Positions 48,201 through 58,262 of a stretch of DNA of 64,000 nt are shown one piece after another; position 1 is the stretch's first letter, and each line of letters begins with the position of its first letter. The notes under the pieces are model-generated. The model did not search any database and was not told the origin of the DNA. It saw nothing but the letters and a program-made list of their open reading frames with translations. The translations under genes and the position numbers were made by a program. This stretch comes from Sipunculus nudus (taxonomy: Eukaryota; Annelida; Sipuncula; Golfingiida; Sipunculidae): positions 33,357,558 through 33,421,557 of the forward strand of contig CM049310.1 in the NCBI GenBank assembly GCA_026874595.1. Direction: 5' to 3'.

Positions 48201-48816
48201 AAAGACCGAAAATATAGCTTGGACTTACATGAATAATTCACAATTTGATACGGTCTTAGTTTACATATGCCAACATCCCAAGAAACTATCCGATCCTGTG
48301 AAGTTAGCGTCCCGGCCTAATGATATATGTATATATGTAACTTTTCATAGCAATTTGTACCCCAATCCGAGTCCAAAGTTTGCTTTTGTTTGCATAACTA
48401 CTGCCGATGTTGGTATACAATCTCGCAAAGAAATGTATTAGTTGAGAACCTTAAACATTTGTTAAAATAATATTCACACAAATTTGAAATTTCAACTAAA
48501 GTCAGTGTGGAAATTGTCCTATAAATATTCATGTAAATGTTCTGACTTCCATGCATATGATGGATACAATTTAATTAAAAACATATTTCTTTACTGGGAA
48601 ATCCATATTCTCGGGCACTCGGGCACTGCTTATGTTAAGAGGTGCAGTTATGTAAAGGCTTGGACAAAATGACAGAAGCATTATTTCAAGGTAAAAGTTG
48701 ACTTACAGTTGACTGGGCAGACGTTCCAGGACTTTCTTCTTCTTGGTTTTGACATTTTTTATATTGACTTCTGAGATGCTGTCATGAATTGTCTCCAAAG
48801 TAAATGGTTTATCCAT
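24809..48816 (-). CDS. GLS: Glutaminase, kidney-type (phosphate-activated, ankyrin-tailed), 15 coding exons
   Basis: The product hydrolyses L-glutamine to glutamate and ammonia. Exons in order are 48816-48707, 44507-44399, 39874-39744, 39466-39337, 38706-38627, 38296-38133, 36192-36101, 35732-35674, 34995-34929, 33565-33515, 31930-31754, 28592-28461, 27489-27335, 26265-26125 and 24932-24809. All introns are GT-AG, phases agree, and the total is 1722 nt. Residues 1-145 form the N-terminal helical region and about 155-440 the serine-dependent beta-lactamase-like glutaminase domain. Human GAC residues Y249, S286, K289, N335, E381, N388, Y414, Y466 and V484 map to Y164, S201, K204, N250, E296, N303, Y329, Y381 and V399, all offset by 85. 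Residues 450-573 carry ankyrin repeats as in human KGA. The start is the only in-frame ATG of exon 1; TAG lies in frame upstream at 48883-48885. No mitochondrial presequence is visible, so an upstream first exon or a cytosolic form is possible. Function is very sure; the N-terminus is less so. Confidence 0.96.
24890..25480. repeat. Minisatellite derived from the glutaminase exon 15 acceptor
   Basis: About a dozen degenerate units of about 40 or 60 bp run through intron 14 up to exon 15. The long unit contains ACGGGCGTCGTCTAGCGGAG and TGAAGCCCTATCTACAATAC. Read on the gene strand this is TTGTAG|ATAGGGCTTC followed by the bases encoding PLDDAR, meaning the acceptor and 5' edge of exon 15. Short units lack the roughly 20 bp GCGGAGTGAAGC part. 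The TAG in the common unit would stop translation immediately if it were spliced to. Confidence 0.85.
25407..25464 (-). CDS. Possible alternative terminal exon of glutaminase
   Basis: The most upstream unit of the minisatellite keeps an intact acceptor, TTGCAG|ATGGGGCTTC, with CAG rather than the TAG used by exon 15. In the exon 14 phase it reads [19 protein letters not shown] then TGA at 25407. Using it would truncate the last ankyrin repeat. This is an inference from sequence only. Confidence 0.25.
26125..26265 (-). CDS. GLS: Glutaminase exon 14 (ankyrin repeat)
   Basis: The acceptor is TTTTTAG|ATTCGCG and the donor GACAG|GTCAGT. It encodes [20 protein letters not shown] and [18 protein letters not shown], a textbook ankyrin repeat with the [14 protein letters not shown] signature. 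Confidence 0.98.
27335..27489 (-). CDS. GLS: Glutaminase exon 13 (linker into ankyrin tail)
   Basis: The acceptor is GTTGACAG|GAACTGG and the donor CGCAG|GTGTGT. It encodes [26 protein letters not shown], then [18 protein letters not shown], matching human [20 protein letters not shown] and INLLFAAYTGDVSALRR. Confidence 0.97.
28461..28592 (-). CDS. GLS: Glutaminase exon 12
   Basis: The acceptor is GACGCCAG|GTTGGTC and the donor TGCGAG|GTACGTA. It encodes [20 protein letters not shown] and [17 protein letters not shown]399 is the human V484 equivalent. This is the last exon of the catalytic core. Confidence 0.98.
29640..29702. repeat. (TA)n microsatellite in glutaminase intron 11
   Basis: A nearly uninterrupted TA dinucleotide run. 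Confidence 0.95.
30370..30425. repeat. (TA)n microsatellite in glutaminase intron 11
   Basis: An uninterrupted TA run. It gives a false YIYIYI frame. Confidence 0.95.
30668..30727. repeat. (TA)n microsatellite in glutaminase intron 11
   Basis: An uninterrupted TA run. Confidence 0.95.
31225..31277. repeat. (CA)n microsatellite next to a poly-G run
   Basis: G(13) at about 31201-31213, then (CA)n and (TA)n. Confidence 0.95.
31685..31768 (-). repeat. Tandem duplication of the exon 11 splice donor
   Basis: A 35-bp unit, comprising the last 15 coding bases of exon 11 (QFAFK), GTAAGTCACATGCACT and a few further intron bases, occurs twice. The proximal donor follows 31754 and the distal copy follows 31719. 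The distal copy adds 35 nt and shifts the frame. Confidence 0.85.
31754..31930 (-). CDS. GLS: Glutaminase exon 11
   Basis: The acceptor is ATTTACAG|TTATGCTC and the donor TTCAAG|GTAAGTC. It encodes [39 protein letters not shown] and [17 protein letters not shown], nearly identical to the vertebrate enzyme. Y381 is the human Y466 equivalent. The donor and the last 15 coding bases are duplicated 35 bp further into the intron. Confidence 0.98.
32068..32103. repeat. (TA)n microsatellite in glutaminase intron 10
   Basis: TA run flanked by two copies of ACAGTGGCGTAT (about 32013 and 32113), suggesting it lies inside or beside a duplicated short sequence. Confidence 0.85.
33515..33565 (-). CDS. GLS: Glutaminase exon 10 (17-codon micro-exon)
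   Basis: The acceptor is TTTTCAG|TGTTTTC and the donor TTCATG|GTATGC. It encodes [18 protein letters not shown]329 is the human Y414 equivalent. It is too short for an ORF scan, but it is required to join exons 9 and 11 in phase. Confidence 0.97.
33625..34705 (+). pseudogene. Non-LTR retrotransposon reverse transcriptase fragment and 3' tail, antisense in glutaminase intron 9
   Basis: The frame opens with [20 protein letters not shown] and [11 protein letters not shown]. It shifts at about 33795 into [45 protein letters not shown] and [16 protein letters not shown] (catalytic Asp of RT motif A). It shifts back at about 34240 into [19 protein letters not shown] and LMFADDIV (motif C). It then meets a stop, followed by a 3' UTR ending AATAAACTTATT and a (TATTC)n tail at 34672-34700. 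The 5' half, including the endonuclease, is absent, as expected from 5' truncation. Few lesions suggest a fairly recent insertion. The clade is probably jockey/CR1-like. Confidence 0.9.
34929..34995 (-). CDS. GLS: Glutaminase exon 9 (active-site Glu and Asn)
   Basis: The acceptor is CTTCCAG|GTATTTG and the donor CATAAG|GTAAAT. It encodes [17 protein letters not shown] followed by MREHK. E296 and N303 correspond to human E381 and N388. Confidence 0.97.
35674..35732 (-). CDS. GLS: Glutaminase exon 8
   Basis: The acceptor is CTCGCAG|GTTCAAA and the donor TGCAAC|GTAAGAG. It encodes [19 protein letters not shown], matching human [16 protein letters not shown]. Confidence 0.97.
36101..36192 (-). 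CDS. GLS: Glutaminase exon 7 (active-site Asn)
   Basis: The acceptor is CTTTTAG|ATAAGCC and the donor GATCAC|GTGAGT. It encodes [20 protein letters not shown]250 in NPMIN is the human N335 equivalent. Confidence 0.97.
38133..38296 (-). CDS. GLS: Glutaminase exon 6 (catalytic S-x-x-K)
   Basis: The acceptor is TTGACAG|GTTCGCAG and the donor CCAGTA|GTAAGTG. It encodes the nucleophile motif S201-C-C-K204 within [13 protein letters not shown]. It also encodes the tetramer-interface activation loop G230-QSFNELT, where human GQSFNELT-equivalent residues R317 and F322 are Ser and Thr. Confidence 0.98.
38627..38706 (-). CDS. GLS: Glutaminase exon 5 (substrate Tyr)
   Basis: The acceptor is TTTTCCAG|CCTGCTC and the donor CAAAG|GTAAAT. 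It encodes [16 protein letters not shown] and SVCSTDGQ. The Tyr of YIPQLA is residue 164, equivalent to human Y249 in the active site. Confidence 0.97.
39337..39466 (-). CDS. GLS: Glutaminase exon 4
   Basis: The acceptor is TTTTTCAG|CTGTATCC and the donor GGAAAG|GTGAGA. It encodes [20 protein letters not shown] and [12 protein letters not shown], matching human CVQSNIVLLTQAFRRKFVIP. Confidence 0.96.
39744..39874 (-). CDS. GLS: Glutaminase exon 3
   Basis: The acceptor is CATCAG|GCTCTCC and the donor AGAAA|GTGAGT. It encodes [20 protein letters not shown] and VDKVTFR, equivalent to human STGLRTSDPRLKE and LDKDLFKK. Confidence 0.95.
40430..41430. repeat. Tandem array in glutaminase intron 2 (GACCTCATTAAATATGCG units)
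   Basis: Units of about 130-170 bp share TGACCTCATTAAATATGCGT, ATTGATTAATATTT, AAATCCATC and ACCACGGTGCCACC. About six copies are seen, alternating between two variants, with a higher-order period of roughly 400 bp. Confidence 0.8.
42190..42219. repeat. Poly-C run
   Basis: About 30 consecutive C. A reciprocal poly-G run of about 20 lies at 42588-42609. Length is prone to assembly error. Confidence 0.9.
42682..42745 (-). other. Candidate cryptic or poison exon in glutaminase intron 2
   Basis: A 64-nt segment is bounded by a pyrimidine-rich acceptor (TTTTTACTTCCGCCAG|GAG) and a good donor (TCAAAG|GTAAAT). In the incoming phase it reads EFAV then TAA, so inclusion would truncate the protein near residue 77. 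No homolog was recognised. Confidence 0.25.
43790..44095. other. GC-rich insert of unknown nature in glutaminase intron 2
   Basis: A block of about 300 bp, much richer in GC than its surroundings, is open in frames on both strands and ends CTTCTTCTTCTGCTGCTGCT. It is flanked by CATATCGTATA repeats (43660, 43700, 44090), two of them in a 44-bp direct duplication. This suggests an inserted repeat. No protein homology was recognised. Confidence 0.4.
44399..44507 (-). CDS. GLS: Glutaminase exon 2
   Basis: The acceptor is TATCAG|GGAGCTG and the donor GGCAG|GTACTTG. It encodes [20 protein letters not shown] and VGKFWQ, matching the human segment EDLLFYTIAEGQEKIPVHKF that begins the conserved EF-hand-like N-terminal helices. 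Confidence 0.93.
44508..48706. other. Glutaminase intron 1, no supported gene
   Basis: AT-rich. It contains the short GC-rich patches 47490-47600 and 47900-48020 without a recognisable protein, and no other clear repeat terminus. Confidence 0.4.
48707..48816 (-). CDS. GLS: Glutaminase exon 1 (start codon)
   Basis: The ATG occupies 48814-48816. The exon encodes 36 codons beginning [13 protein letters not shown], has a [11 protein letters not shown] basic stretch, and ends CAACT|GTAAGT in phase 2. Joined to exon 2 it reads [14 protein letters not shown]. The frame continues open upstream to a TAG at 48883. A tandem copy of the first 54 nt lies at 48817-48870, so the real 5' boundary is uncertain. 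Confidence 0.75.
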
Positions 48817-48870
48817 GACTCTGTCTGAGATACTGTCATGAAGAGTCTCCAGTGTAAATGCTTTTTCGAT
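48763..48870 (-). repeat. 54-nt tandem duplication at the glutaminase start codon
   Basis: Copy 1 (48870-48817) encodes IEKAFTLETLHDSISDRV in frame. Copy 2 (48816-48763) encodes [18 protein letters not shown]. The start ATG of copy 2 aligns with ATC in copy 1. Confidence 0.85.
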
Positions 48871-48885
48871 ACCTCTACGGCTCTA

Positions 48886-50723
48886 TCAACATGCACGTAC
48901 TGCAAGCACAGCACACGACGATCACCTTTCACACGGCGTGAGTGTCAGTGCACGTAGGTCTGTTACTTGTAGTTGGGTCTATGCAAATGAGGGCTCGCAC
49001 GGCTCCAGTGGTCCACAATGGGGAGAAGCGCTCACCTCTCTCAACCAAAACTTATTCATGATGTTCGGCCGCTTTTTGCGACCAGATGATTTACAGAAGA
49101 TTTCATAATCATGCTCTTTGAAATATCATAATTAATATAAAACAAACTAAATGTTAACATTTATATAACAGACTTGGATAAAATATTAAGATATTATTAT
49201 TGTTATTTATACATATAAGAATCAAACAAATGAAGGAAACAAGGAATTTATTTTCGAATGTTTAATGAATAAAAATGTTTACAAAATAATTTAAAATCAT
49301 ACAAAGAAACTTCATGTAACTTTATAATTTATTTCAAATTGAGCGGCTCCAAACCTAAAAAAATATATCTATCCGGCATTCATTCAGGTAATTATTTATT
49401 TGTCCCTGCTTTGCAACTAAGCAATACATTTCTTCAGCTAAGACGACTTTGGCGAGAGTAAGGTGAAGTCTCTCTTTTTAGAACCTTTTGCATTTTACCC
49501 ATTTTGACAGGTGTGTGCGACAGGTCAACGGGATGGGATTTCCATGGGCTGAGTGCTCCCCCTGATAGACCAGCGTGCTTAACGATTAGATGCCTTTGCG
49601 ATAGACCCTTCGCGCAAAGTTCCCTAATAATGTCAAATTCCAAATGGCTTATAAAAACATACTGAGAATGAATACCAATATCTTATAGGATAAGTGTCTG
49701 TAATTTCACAGGAGTATGGCACTGTTAAATTCCAGACACGTCAAGACAGAAACCAGAATTTATGCGGCGTGGATGCACATGAGTTACTTGACAATTTAGT
49801 GTCATCGCCAGTTATAATATAGATTCGTCCTTTGAAAGCCACGGCCTTAGCTTCTCATCGGGTGGTCGGTTTTATGGTTCGTTTCGATTGTGGTCGTCTC
49901 AGAGGCCCGGGGAAGGGGGGGGGGGATCATATCGTATATTATGACAACCCATGGCCAAAAATGTGTGATTGACACGTCATATTTATAGTGCAAGTTAAAG
50001 GTAGAAGCTAAAAAAGTGGCCATGTATTTGGTATATCATATCTTTCAAATTCTCGAAGTGCTACGAACAGAATAATGCAAGTGTTCGTAAAGCCGCGGAA
50101 ATGGGTATATCTCAGCGCGTAAGCTATGAGTATGGTGTTGATATCAAACATGTGAGAGGGACCTCACGTGAATCCTGGAGCAGTATGGGGTAAAAACCCA
50201 ATACCAGCTATACCCTCCGTATAATACAAGACCGCCACGCCTGACGGGTTATGAATTAGGGCCACCTTGGTCTTAATGGCTGTGGTATCAAAAGCTTGTT
50301 TATCAACTCATACAGAAGTTACGGTGAATCGTGTCAAACCGACCATGCATGGCCACTGGTCACCAAAACTAGATGATTTCCATTTTCCTTGATGTGTCAT
50401 CACCCAGTACTTTTGTTTTCTGGTTGTACCCAGGTAAACTATATATTTATAGATTCTTGGACATTGGCGGCGAAGCTAATTTCTCATTGGGGGGCTCAAT
50501 AGTAGACATACGTGTGTGTGTGTGTGTGTGTGTACACACTTATGGGTTGTTTCAACAAAATTCGCACAGGAGATCAGATTTCTGAGGAGCAGCTGCACGT
50601 ATTGCCACAAAACGTCTGTTGTCTATTTATGACAGCAAAAATGGACGCCAATGAATGGTGGCGCCATATAAATTTTACTTTATGTAAATAGTTAAATGGT
50701 TATGAAAGTGACATTACTAACAT

Positions 50724-50727
<4 letters not shown>
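48886..50727. other. Upstream flank of glutaminase, no supported gene
   Basis: Possible promoter area but no decisive element. There is a poly-G run at 49916-49924, a (TG)n at about 50509-50532 and no recognised coding sequence. A first exon with a transit peptide was searched for by eye and not found. Confidence 0.35.

Positions 50728-50787
<60 letters not shown>
50728..50787. repeat. (TA)n tract, left of MITE
   Basis: TA run interrupted once (TTTATATATA), directly adjoining the left end of the inserted element. Confidence 0.95.
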
Positions 50788-51805
<1,018 letters not shown>

Positions 51806-51806
<1 letters not shown>

Positions 51807-51933
51807 ATGGAATGGGTATACACAGAAAAGTGATTCATTGCCAGTGGTATTCGAACCCACGATCTTCCGGTTTCCGGTGCGGCTGGCAGTGAACCACTTT
51901 TCTGTGTATACCCATTCCATCTATAAAACAATG
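51806..51933 (-). repeat. Foldback element with tRNA-like core (SINE-like)
   Basis: Inverted arms of about 35 bp (AGATGGAATGGGTATACACA, GAAAAGTG) flank a core. Read on the minus strand, the core has TGGTTCACTGCC (A-box-like) and, about 45 bp on, GGGTTCGAATACC (good B box). The layout fits a tRNA-derived sequence captured in a foldback or MITE. Confidence 0.6.
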
Positions 51934-52369
51934 AATTTTTTTATATATATTTTTTTAATTTGCAAAATAAAAGATATCTGAAAATAACACTTGATTCACA
52001 AATCCAAATTGACCTTTATTGATCCACGATTTGGTTCATATATTATCAAATTATGCCTGATAATAGGTTTAATTATGTTTTAATTCGCTTAAATTATGTA
52101 AAAAGAAATTAATTTCTTTAAAAATGCTGTATTACCACAACATGGCATCTTCTGGATTACTTTATTGACCAAGGCATAATTCAAGTAGAAATATTACAAA
52201 ACACTCTCTAACACCAACAAATATACATTTTGTGCCATCGATCAAAGGGGACTCGACCTTAAAGAGGTACATGCCCCTTTACTAATTACAGTACATTTAT
52301 CAAACAGAGCAAACAGGAAATATTGTGCAGTTAACTGAAAATGTGCATGAATAATTGAACACCATGTGT

Positions 52370-53660
52370 AAATATTGAATTAATAATTCATATTTTGAGA
52401 CATTAAATACTGTTTAACCTTTTTCTTAAACACGAAGATAGACGTGTTCTGTTTTAGTAGTATTCCATAAATTAAAACCCTTAAAACGGATAGTTCTATA
52501 AATTGCTGTACTTTTGCTAACTGGTACATATAAATTTTTACATTGTCTGGTATTATAAACATTAGTATTTACTGATAATAAATTATTTATAAGAAATGGT
52601 AGGAGACTTTTGTTAAACTTTTACATGAAAAAACGCACACAATTTAAATTTTTGGTGACTCAAGAATATTAAGTGACTGAAATGATATATAAGATTGTGC
52701 TCGAGAAGGTGCTGAAGTGATTATTCTTCAAGTTAAATTAACATATCAAGATCATGTTTTTTTAGCAGATCCCCAAATTTCAATATAGTAGGTAAAGTAT
52801 GGATAAATAAAGCTATTATACAATGAAACCATGCTAAAACTAGGTAACACTATACGAGCTTTAAATAAAATTCCTAGTCCTCTAGAGATTTCTATACGTA
52901 TAGCATCATAATAAAATCATGCCAGTTTAATATATCATCCAAAATAAAACCTAAAAATCGAGTTTTTGACACTAGTTGTAATGGGATATTGCATGTTAAA
53001 CAATATCTTAATGTTTCCTTCTAACTCCAGTCTCTTTCTATTTTTCTTGAAAAAAAAAACAAAGTGTGCTTTATCAATATTCAAAGATAACTTATTGACA
53101 TTAAGCCACACAACGAATTCAGTTATATCAGTTAAACTTTTCCATTAACAAATATATTTGTATCATCTGCAAATAGTTTTGGAAACAATGTAGTTGAAAT
53201 ATCAACCATATCATTAACATAAAACAAAAAGAGTAAAGGTTCCAATATTGAACCTTATGGGACACCACAAGGAACCACCTTAAGTTCTGAGCTAGTCTCT
53301 TCATAATGAACAAACTGGACTCTTTTTTTTTCTAAAAAAACCACAGTCATATGCAATACCCTAGAACCATATTTTCTGAGTTTTGACAATAAATATCATG
53401 ACATACAGTATCAAAAGCCTTTGAAAAGTCTAAAAAGACATCTATTACATGGTCACCAAAATGGAGGTAATTCATTATCTTATCAACTAATGTGATGAGA
53501 GTTAGATTGATAACAAGATTTTTTAAAATCCAAACTGATAATCATACAAAATATTATGCTTTTCAATGAACTACAATAGTCTATTATACATCAGTTTACC
53601 TTTTTTATATAAAGGAATCACTTTTGCTTCTTGAATTAGCTTCTTGAATTACTTTTTCAA
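52370..53660 (-). pseudogene. Decayed non-LTR retrotransposon reverse transcriptase
   Basis: Many stops and shifts. Readable pieces are EAKVIPLYKKG (about 53630), GSILEPLLFLFYVNDM (about 53240), LFPKLFADDTNIFVN (catalytic FADD near 53165-53176), then KLSLNIDKAHFVFF, a thumb-like region, and NNLHVP near the 3' end (about 52520). The order matches the RT palm and C-terminal part of CR1/Rex-like elements. It is dead and 5'-truncated. Confidence 0.85.
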
Positions 53661-53869
53661 GTAAAACATTTTGTACATTGGAGTGGTAACAGCTTTACAG
53701 TTAAAGAAATAGAGTTAGAAGGGGTGGGGATGGGGGCGGGGGAGATGAGAATAACGGTATACCTGTGACAGCAGGGGTGCTCCATAAGTGTTTCATCAAT
53801 AATGAAGTAACCAGGCAGGGCTGTAGTGACCAGAAGTTGGCGCCCTTTGAGCTTGACAATGCAAATGAG

Positions 53870-54145
53870 AGCCTCTAAAAAAACTAGCCTCAATCTTTAC
53901 CTAATATTTTCAAATTTCAGAATTCAACAAATCAAATCGTTATATGTACCTCCTGTGAAAATTGAATCAAATTTACTTTCAGGAAATTTGGGCAGAATTT
54001 AAGGTTCTGGATTTATATTTATGCTAATAACTTTTTAAAAAATACAAAACGCTTTCAAAACGTGACAAAATGGACGGACGGGCGGGCGGCACGATGAGCG
54101 GACGACCGACAGCTCAAATAACTTCGAGTCAGATGAGCTAAAAAT
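53870..54145 (-). repeat. AGCTCAGCTGA family repeat, terminal fragment
   Basis: CTAGCCTCAATCTTTACC and CCTGTGAAAATTGAATC match the 20.6-kb copy. It ends GACGGACGGGCGGGCGG ... GAGTCAGATGAGCTAAAA. Confidence 0.7.
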
Positions 54146-56365
54146 TGGGTCAGTGTTGCAAAATTTCAAAGCGTCAGGCGACCTTGGCCTCGATGGTTAG
54201 CTATTTAGTTTTACAACTTGGGCAGTGAGGCGTGTCAAACAAGATTGGTCCAGTGGTGGTCACCAAAACACCTAGTGTGAACGACCGACCTCCAGTGACC
54301 TCGATACGTCCTCAACCTTTATAATATCCCCTCATAATATAAATCCAGGCATACCTATTCTGTACTTATTGTATGTTTTAACGTCCCCTAAATGGCAAAT
54401 AAAATCTTGTCGGCTGCCCGGCCGCCTCGTTGCCAGTAATTTAACATGTCAGCGGTAGAACCTTAAACATTTTAACATTTATTCTTTCAAACTTCTACAT
54501 TGAAATCCAAAGGATCCTGATTAGTGAGATGTTTTGATTTGGTTACGTTGACCGTTATTTTTAAAAAAATAAATTACAGTACATTGTGTAAAAATATCCC
54601 TCTCATAATCCAAAGTCGTGTTTATTCCGAAAAGAAACTTGCCTTCAGCATATCCATGAACTGTAATTTGATGAAACATTGGCTGTCGATATATTTTAAG
54701 AACTTTCTAGTGCTGAAAGTAAAATTTAATCGACATTGACATTCAAATTCAATTTTAGTAGTGTTTTGCTCAGAAATGTACTATTTTGGTCAAGTTTTAC
54801 TGCAACAGTTAAAGAGAGGGCGACCATCGTAAATTGAACTCCACATAACTATGTAAAAAATTAACCACTTCCGACATCACTAAGACTGGGACCTGTGAGA
54901 TTATAATTATAGCCGAATTCTTAATAGTAATCATACATCAGTTATTATGAAGAGAATGATCCGGTACGTCACTTGCTTAAATACCCCATTTATTTTAAAC
55001 TATACTACACAACTTTAGGATATATGTTCCTTTAAAGTAATGATAATTTTGTTCTCGAACAGACGAACAAATCACGAACTATGTTGTGTAGTTAATAAAG
55101 GTTTCTTACTAGCGGAAATATGTTTTTATTTTGATTAAACATACACTTATGTTGGGTGTAATATAAAACATTGGATTGTAAAAGGACCGAATCATACTGT
55201 TTAAAACAAAGTCGACCACCACGCTTAACACGAAATAGTTAGAGCGTCCACAGCTGGATGGCATTTTCATCGGCAAATGATCAATGGATGCGAAGACAAC
55301 ACGAGATATGGACGCTCATGTCCATCACGTCTCTAACCGAGAAATGAGGGCGGGGTTTCTGACTGAGTACTTGGGGTGCCCGAAACCTTTATTTGCATAA
55401 TTCCATCATCCACATAATTTACAGTTTCTCAATTTAGTCCTCAATAATCTGTCAACTTTTTATGTCGATGAAAAATATGATATCTGTGATACGTGTTCAC
55501 TTACATGTTACTATATAAGTCCTTGGATATCTATAAAAGGGAGTAATTTAAATCAGTTTCAAATAATGATCAAGACGGTATAGGGAAGAAATAAGTTATA
55601 TTTTCATAAATATAACCATAATATAATTTACATAATTTATGATGGGAGTGAGAAAAATATTAATATTCTGAGAGGGGCTTTTTGTCCTCTATATCATCAG
55701 AGGGGTTGTCCGAGGGAGAGGTTGAGCGGGTTACTCATTATTTAATTAAGTATCATTTATCTATACGCATCCTTGATATGTCCAGTCTTTTGAAATTTTC
55801 CAAAATAATTAACATTTTTTAAATATTTTAACCTTAGTTGTTTTCCCGTTTTTGATATAAGGCACACAAAGCAGTTGCTGCCCCCTGGCAATGATATATT
55901 GAACCAAACAAACTGGTGAAGAAGCTTACATATTTTGCCACCAGGTGGCTCAACAGTTGTGTTCTATTCGGGGAAATTATTTTTGTAAGGTTAAATAGCA
56001 GCATACCAAAGCCTTTTCAACAGGCTTGTCGGGATAGCGAAGCGTCGTCGTACTTCTTTGTAAGAGAATACAGAATATCGGTACCAAACTGCTCTATATA
56101 ACGTCCATTGTCTCTTGCATTTGTCTGTTTAATTTAAACGCATTAACGCACATGCACCACCTTCTGCTGTTTGATAAAACAAAATTCGAAAATTTGGCAT
56201 ATCTTAATCTATTGGTATCTCTTACGTGATCGTCAGCAACTTTTATATAAGAAATCTCACTAGGCTTATTGTGAATTACTATGAGTTTGACAAGATCGCT
56301 GACCCTGCATGTATGTCTTCTCGTCTTTCTTTTTATACTAGGTCTTAAATATCCTGCGAGAAGGA
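54146..56365. other. AT-rich spacer without a supported gene
   Basis: No recognised coding sequence, RNA gene or repeat terminus in this stretch. Confidence 0.4.
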
Positions 56366-56499
56366 TAACATTTGACCCATGGGTCATGACGCTCAGCTGA
56401 ATTTTACATGTATACAGGTGATGCATGTATTAATTATTTATGTCATGATCTGGTAAAAAATGTTTGTAAGGCTACCTTGAATATTAGGTAGAATGACTT

Positions 56500-58150
56500 C
56501 TAGGGTGCTCAAAATCATGTTACTTTGCCCATAGTCCTCAGAAAATAAGTAACAGCGAGAAGATTTACTAGGAACTCAGGGACTCCCCAGATGATAAATC
56601 AGAAGTTTCTACCTCAAACTGCTATGACTTGTGTCCATCTGACTTATAAGGCACTCAAATCATTTTGTTTCACACAGCTCACAGAATATAAGTCACAGTG
56701 ACCTTATTTAGGATGTAAAATGAGAAAGACATTTCTAGAGCCAATAGTAAGGTTTTGTCACCCTATCTGACTTTCTGGGTGCTCAAAATTAGGTCTTCTG
56801 CTCATAGCTCAAAGAATATAGGTAACAGTGACCTAATTTCAGGATTCAAAGGAAACTTGCCAAGGTCCTACCTGGATGTCATATTATAAGATTCAAGGTC
56901 CAACAGTAAAGTTTGATGCCATGCCTGATTATCTAGGTGCTCATAATCATATTTTTGGCCAATTGCGCGCAGAATATAGGTCACCATGACCTACTTTCGG
57001 ATTTCAAAGAAGATTTGGCCAGAATGTCCTTGGATGTTGGGTTATTAGATTTTATGCCTAAGAGTTAAAATTTGTGTCCTGTCTAACTGTCTGGTTATTC
57101 AAAATCATGTTTTAGGCCAGTCGCCCGCAGAATATAGGTCATCATGACCTAATTTTAGGTTTAAAAAATTTGCTCAAGACCCCCCTGGATATTACATTAG
57201 AAGCTTCTAGGAATAACGGATTCAGTTTGTGCCCATCTGACTTTCAGGGTGCTCAAATCATGTTTCTTTTTATATAGCTAAAAAAATCCAAAGACATTTA
57301 CCCAGGACTTCCCTGAATGTCACATCAGAAGATTGTAGGCCTACAAGGTGTACCCTGTCTGACTCTCTGGGGGCTCAAAATCCTGTTTCCGACCAGTAGC
57401 TCACAGAATATAGGTCTAAATTCAGGTTTCTGAGGACTGCCAAGGATCTCACTGGATGTACAGTTAGAGGTTCCTAGATCTAACGGATACAATTTGTGCC
57501 CTTTCTAACTGACAGGCTGCTCAAAGTCATGTTTTTGGCCAGTTACTCGCAGAATTAAGGTCATCGTAACCTAGTTTAAGCTTTCTGAGAAAATATGCCC
57601 TGAAACTCCCTGGATGTTGTGTTAGAAGATTCTAGGCCATATGGATACAGTTTGTGCCCTGCCTGACTATCTGGGTGTTCAAAATCATGTTTTCGACCAG
57701 TAGCTCGCAGAATATAGGTCACCATGACCTAATTTCAGGCTTCCAAGGAGATTTGCTTATGACTTCTCTCGATGTACAATTAAAATAGTCTAAGTCTAAT
57801 GGTTACGGTTTGTGCCCTATCGTCCGGATTGAAGGTCTCATAAATAGAGAAAAAATGCGCAAAAATTAAGAAAAATACAGGTGGCACCACCAGTTTTCAG
57901 GAATTGATGTAACCCTATTTGATCAACATGCATGGAAAAAATATGGCAATCAATGCATAAGTTGAGATCATGGATTTTATTACCAAATTTATAATTATTC
58001 TGGGGGGGGGGGGGGGGTATTTTCGAGCCCCGAAGCTCGGAGGATATAGGTCACAGTGACCTAAGTTCAGGTTTAGGTCCACCAGTTACGATTTGTGCCC
58101 TGTTAACGGACTGGCAGACAGACGGATGACTTTCAGTCAGCTGAGCTAAA
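56500..58150. repeat. Tandem array of about 150-bp units with AGGTCAnnnTGACCT palindromes
   Basis: About nine diverged units share GTGCTCAAAATCATGTTTTT, GCTCGCAGAATATAGGTCAC, ATGACCTAATTTCAGG, CTGGATGT and GTTTGTGCCC. A last unit leads at 58125-58150 into CAGTCAGCTGAGCTAAAA, the terminus of the AGCTCAGCTGA family. The array therefore appears to be the body of an expanded element of that class. Confidence 0.85.
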
Positions 58151-58216
58151 AAACCTGAATCATTTTTTTGTTGTCCTTTGAAACATTTTAACAATATATT
58201 ATATTCGACTGAATGT

Positions 58217-58217
<1 letters not shown>

Positions 58218-58259
<42 letters not shown>
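58218..58259. repeat. (TC)n microsatellite
   Basis: About 20 TC dinucleotides. It gives false RERERE frames on the other strand. Confidence 0.95.
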
Positions 58260-58262
<3 letters not shown>

